Source: CAZECE01 sp964510525 (GTDB lineage Bacteria; Pseudomonadota; Gammaproteobacteria; Pseudomonadales; JANQJO01). From it: a stretch of 14,492 nucleotides of DNA. The stretch lies in contig CAZECE010000130.1 in NCBI GenBank assembly GCA_964510525.1, forward strand, positions 1 through 14,492. The letters are read 5' to 3'. Below are positions 13,616 through 14,492 of the stretch, one piece after another. The translations under genes and the position numbers were made by a program. Each line of letters opens with the position of its first letter. Position 1 is the first letter of the stretch. The notes beneath the pieces were generated by a model, which was not told where the DNA came from, did no database searches, and saw only the letters and a list, made by a program, of their open reading frames with translations.

Positions 13616-14492
13616 CTAAACAGCGCCTGAACCCAACTGATCCTGCGCATCATCCGAATCATCAGCCGCTAAAAAGAATCGGTTTTTTCCTTGTTTCTTA
13701 GCTTCATACAAGGCTTTATCAGCATGCTCAAAGAGCGTTTCAGGGCTATCGACGGCCGATGATTCATTTGAAGATACGCCAATGCTGACGGTGACATACT
13801 CGGCATCCGTCACGCCAGCATGCTCTATTTCCAATTCCATTACGCCTTTCAATATCCGATCAGCAACCACCTGCGCCCCCACGATCGGGGTACCAGGCAG
13901 CACAATCACAAACTCCTCTCCTCCATAACGAGCCACCGTATCCGCTGGTCGCATCGCAGAATCATGCAAAGAAGTCGCTATTTCGGACAAACAGCTGTCA
14001 CCATCTAAATGACCATAGGTATCATTAAACTGCTTGAAATTATCGATATCAATCAGCAGCAAGGAAAGGGAACTGCCCTCTCTGGCCATTCGACGCCACT
14101 CTTGATCAATCGTACGATCATAGCCCCGACGATTCAGAACATTGGTTAACGCATCCAAATAGGTCATGTTCTCAATCGTATGATAAGCCTGCAGCAACTC
14201 ATGACGCATGGTGGCAATACGGCACATCGCTAAAATTTTCACTTTCAGTACATTAGGCTTAATCGGCTTTTTCAGATAATCATCGGCACCCACTTCAATA
14301 CTTTCTATCAGAAATTCATCTTCAATCAGCCCACTCATGAAGATGATCGGTATCCACTTATGATGGTGGGACTCTTCTCGAATGATCCGAGTCATTTCAA
14401 AACCACTAAACCCCGGCAGTTTAAAGTCGGTTATGATCAGATCAACGCTCTTAGTACGAAAGCACTCCAATGCCGCTTCAGCCGTGGACGCC
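13616..14492 (-). CDS. REC-GGDEF diguanylate cyclase response regulator (5' end cut by right window edge)
   Basis: The frame is open to the right edge, so the true start and the first strand of the receiver domain are missing; about 291 residues are visible. The receiver has the phosphoacceptor Asp in LIITDFKLPGFSG (codon near 14428), MSG, and the conserved Lys in LKKP. A short helix (MRHELLQAYHTIENMTYLDA) links to a GGDEF domain with LTNVLNRRGYD, DIDNFKQFND and the active site RYGGEEF. RPAD five residues before GGEEF is an intact inhibitory RxxD site. So it probably makes cyclic di-GMP when phosphorylated and is feedback-inhibited, as in WspR/PleD-type proteins. It is convergent with the pterin gene (21 bases between stops). 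Confidence 0.93.
   Translation of the reverse strand, partial: ASTAEAALECFRTKSVDLIITDFKLPGFSGFEMTRIIREESHHHKWIPIIFMSGLIEDEFLIESIEVGADDYLKKPIKPNVLKVKILAMCRIATMRHELLQAYHTIENMTYLDALTNVLNRRGYDRTIDQEWRRMAREGSSLSLLLIDIDNFKQFNDTYGHLDGDSCLSEIATSLHDSAMRPADTVARYGGEEFVIVLPGTPIVGAQVVADRILKGVMELEIEHAGVTDAEYVTVSIGVSSNESSAVDSPETLFEHADKALYEAKKQGKNRFFLAADDSDDAQDQLGSGAV

Noticed and set aside
10236..14492. PilZ and the GGDEF protein as a local cyclic di-GMP signalling pair
   Set aside because: This PilZ lacks the RxxxR ligand-binding motif and the genes are separate units about 3 kb apart.

Overview
The window looks like the chromosome of a marine-type gammaproteobacterium in the Pseudomonas/Oceanospirillales/Marinobacter neighbourhood. 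The evidence is protein character (SdhA, SdhB, GltA, PilZ and HolB all read as that group) and gene order: gltA diverging from sdhCDAB-sucA, and tmk-holB-pilZ in a row, are layouts known from Pseudomonas and relatives. This is mostly core genome. I see no insertion sequence, phage gene, CRISPR array or toxin-antitoxin pair.

Left part (1-6960): a TCA-cycle block. On the minus strand sdhC, sdhD, sdhA, sdhB and sucA (cut by the left edge) encode succinate dehydrogenase and the E1 subunit of 2-oxoglutarate dehydrogenase. On the plus strand, gltA (citrate synthase) diverges from sdhC across a 273-base control region and is followed 29 bases later by a sixA-like phosphohistidine phosphatase. The part of sucA nearest the edge (about 1-330) is the largest anomaly: its protein sequence and base composition are alphaproteobacterial in type, while the rest of the gene is gammaproteobacterial.

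Middle part (6961-10235): less conserved. It has a possible 38-codon membrane peptide, an unrecognised 109-residue protein, and a minus-strand row of a TetR-family regulator, tRNA-Ser(GGA), a small lipoprotein and an unrecognised 354-residue protein. The lipoprotein start codon is only 20 bases after the encoded CCA of the tRNA. A strong plus-strand terminator at 10171-10201 has no plus-strand gene before it and may end a small RNA.

Right part (10236-14492): tmk (thymidylate kinase), holB (DNA polymerase III delta prime) and pilZ (type IV pilus assembly) form a minus-strand cluster whose gaps contain several short tandem repeats: 16-bp units between tmk and holB, a perfect 23-bp duplication with G-runs in the tmk leader, and 18-bp-phased repeats before pilZ. 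Diverging from tmk is a two-domain 6-pyruvoyl-tetrahydropterin synthase homologue whose active-site residues are split between its halves. Converging on it is a REC-GGDEF diguanylate cyclase response regulator cut by the right edge.
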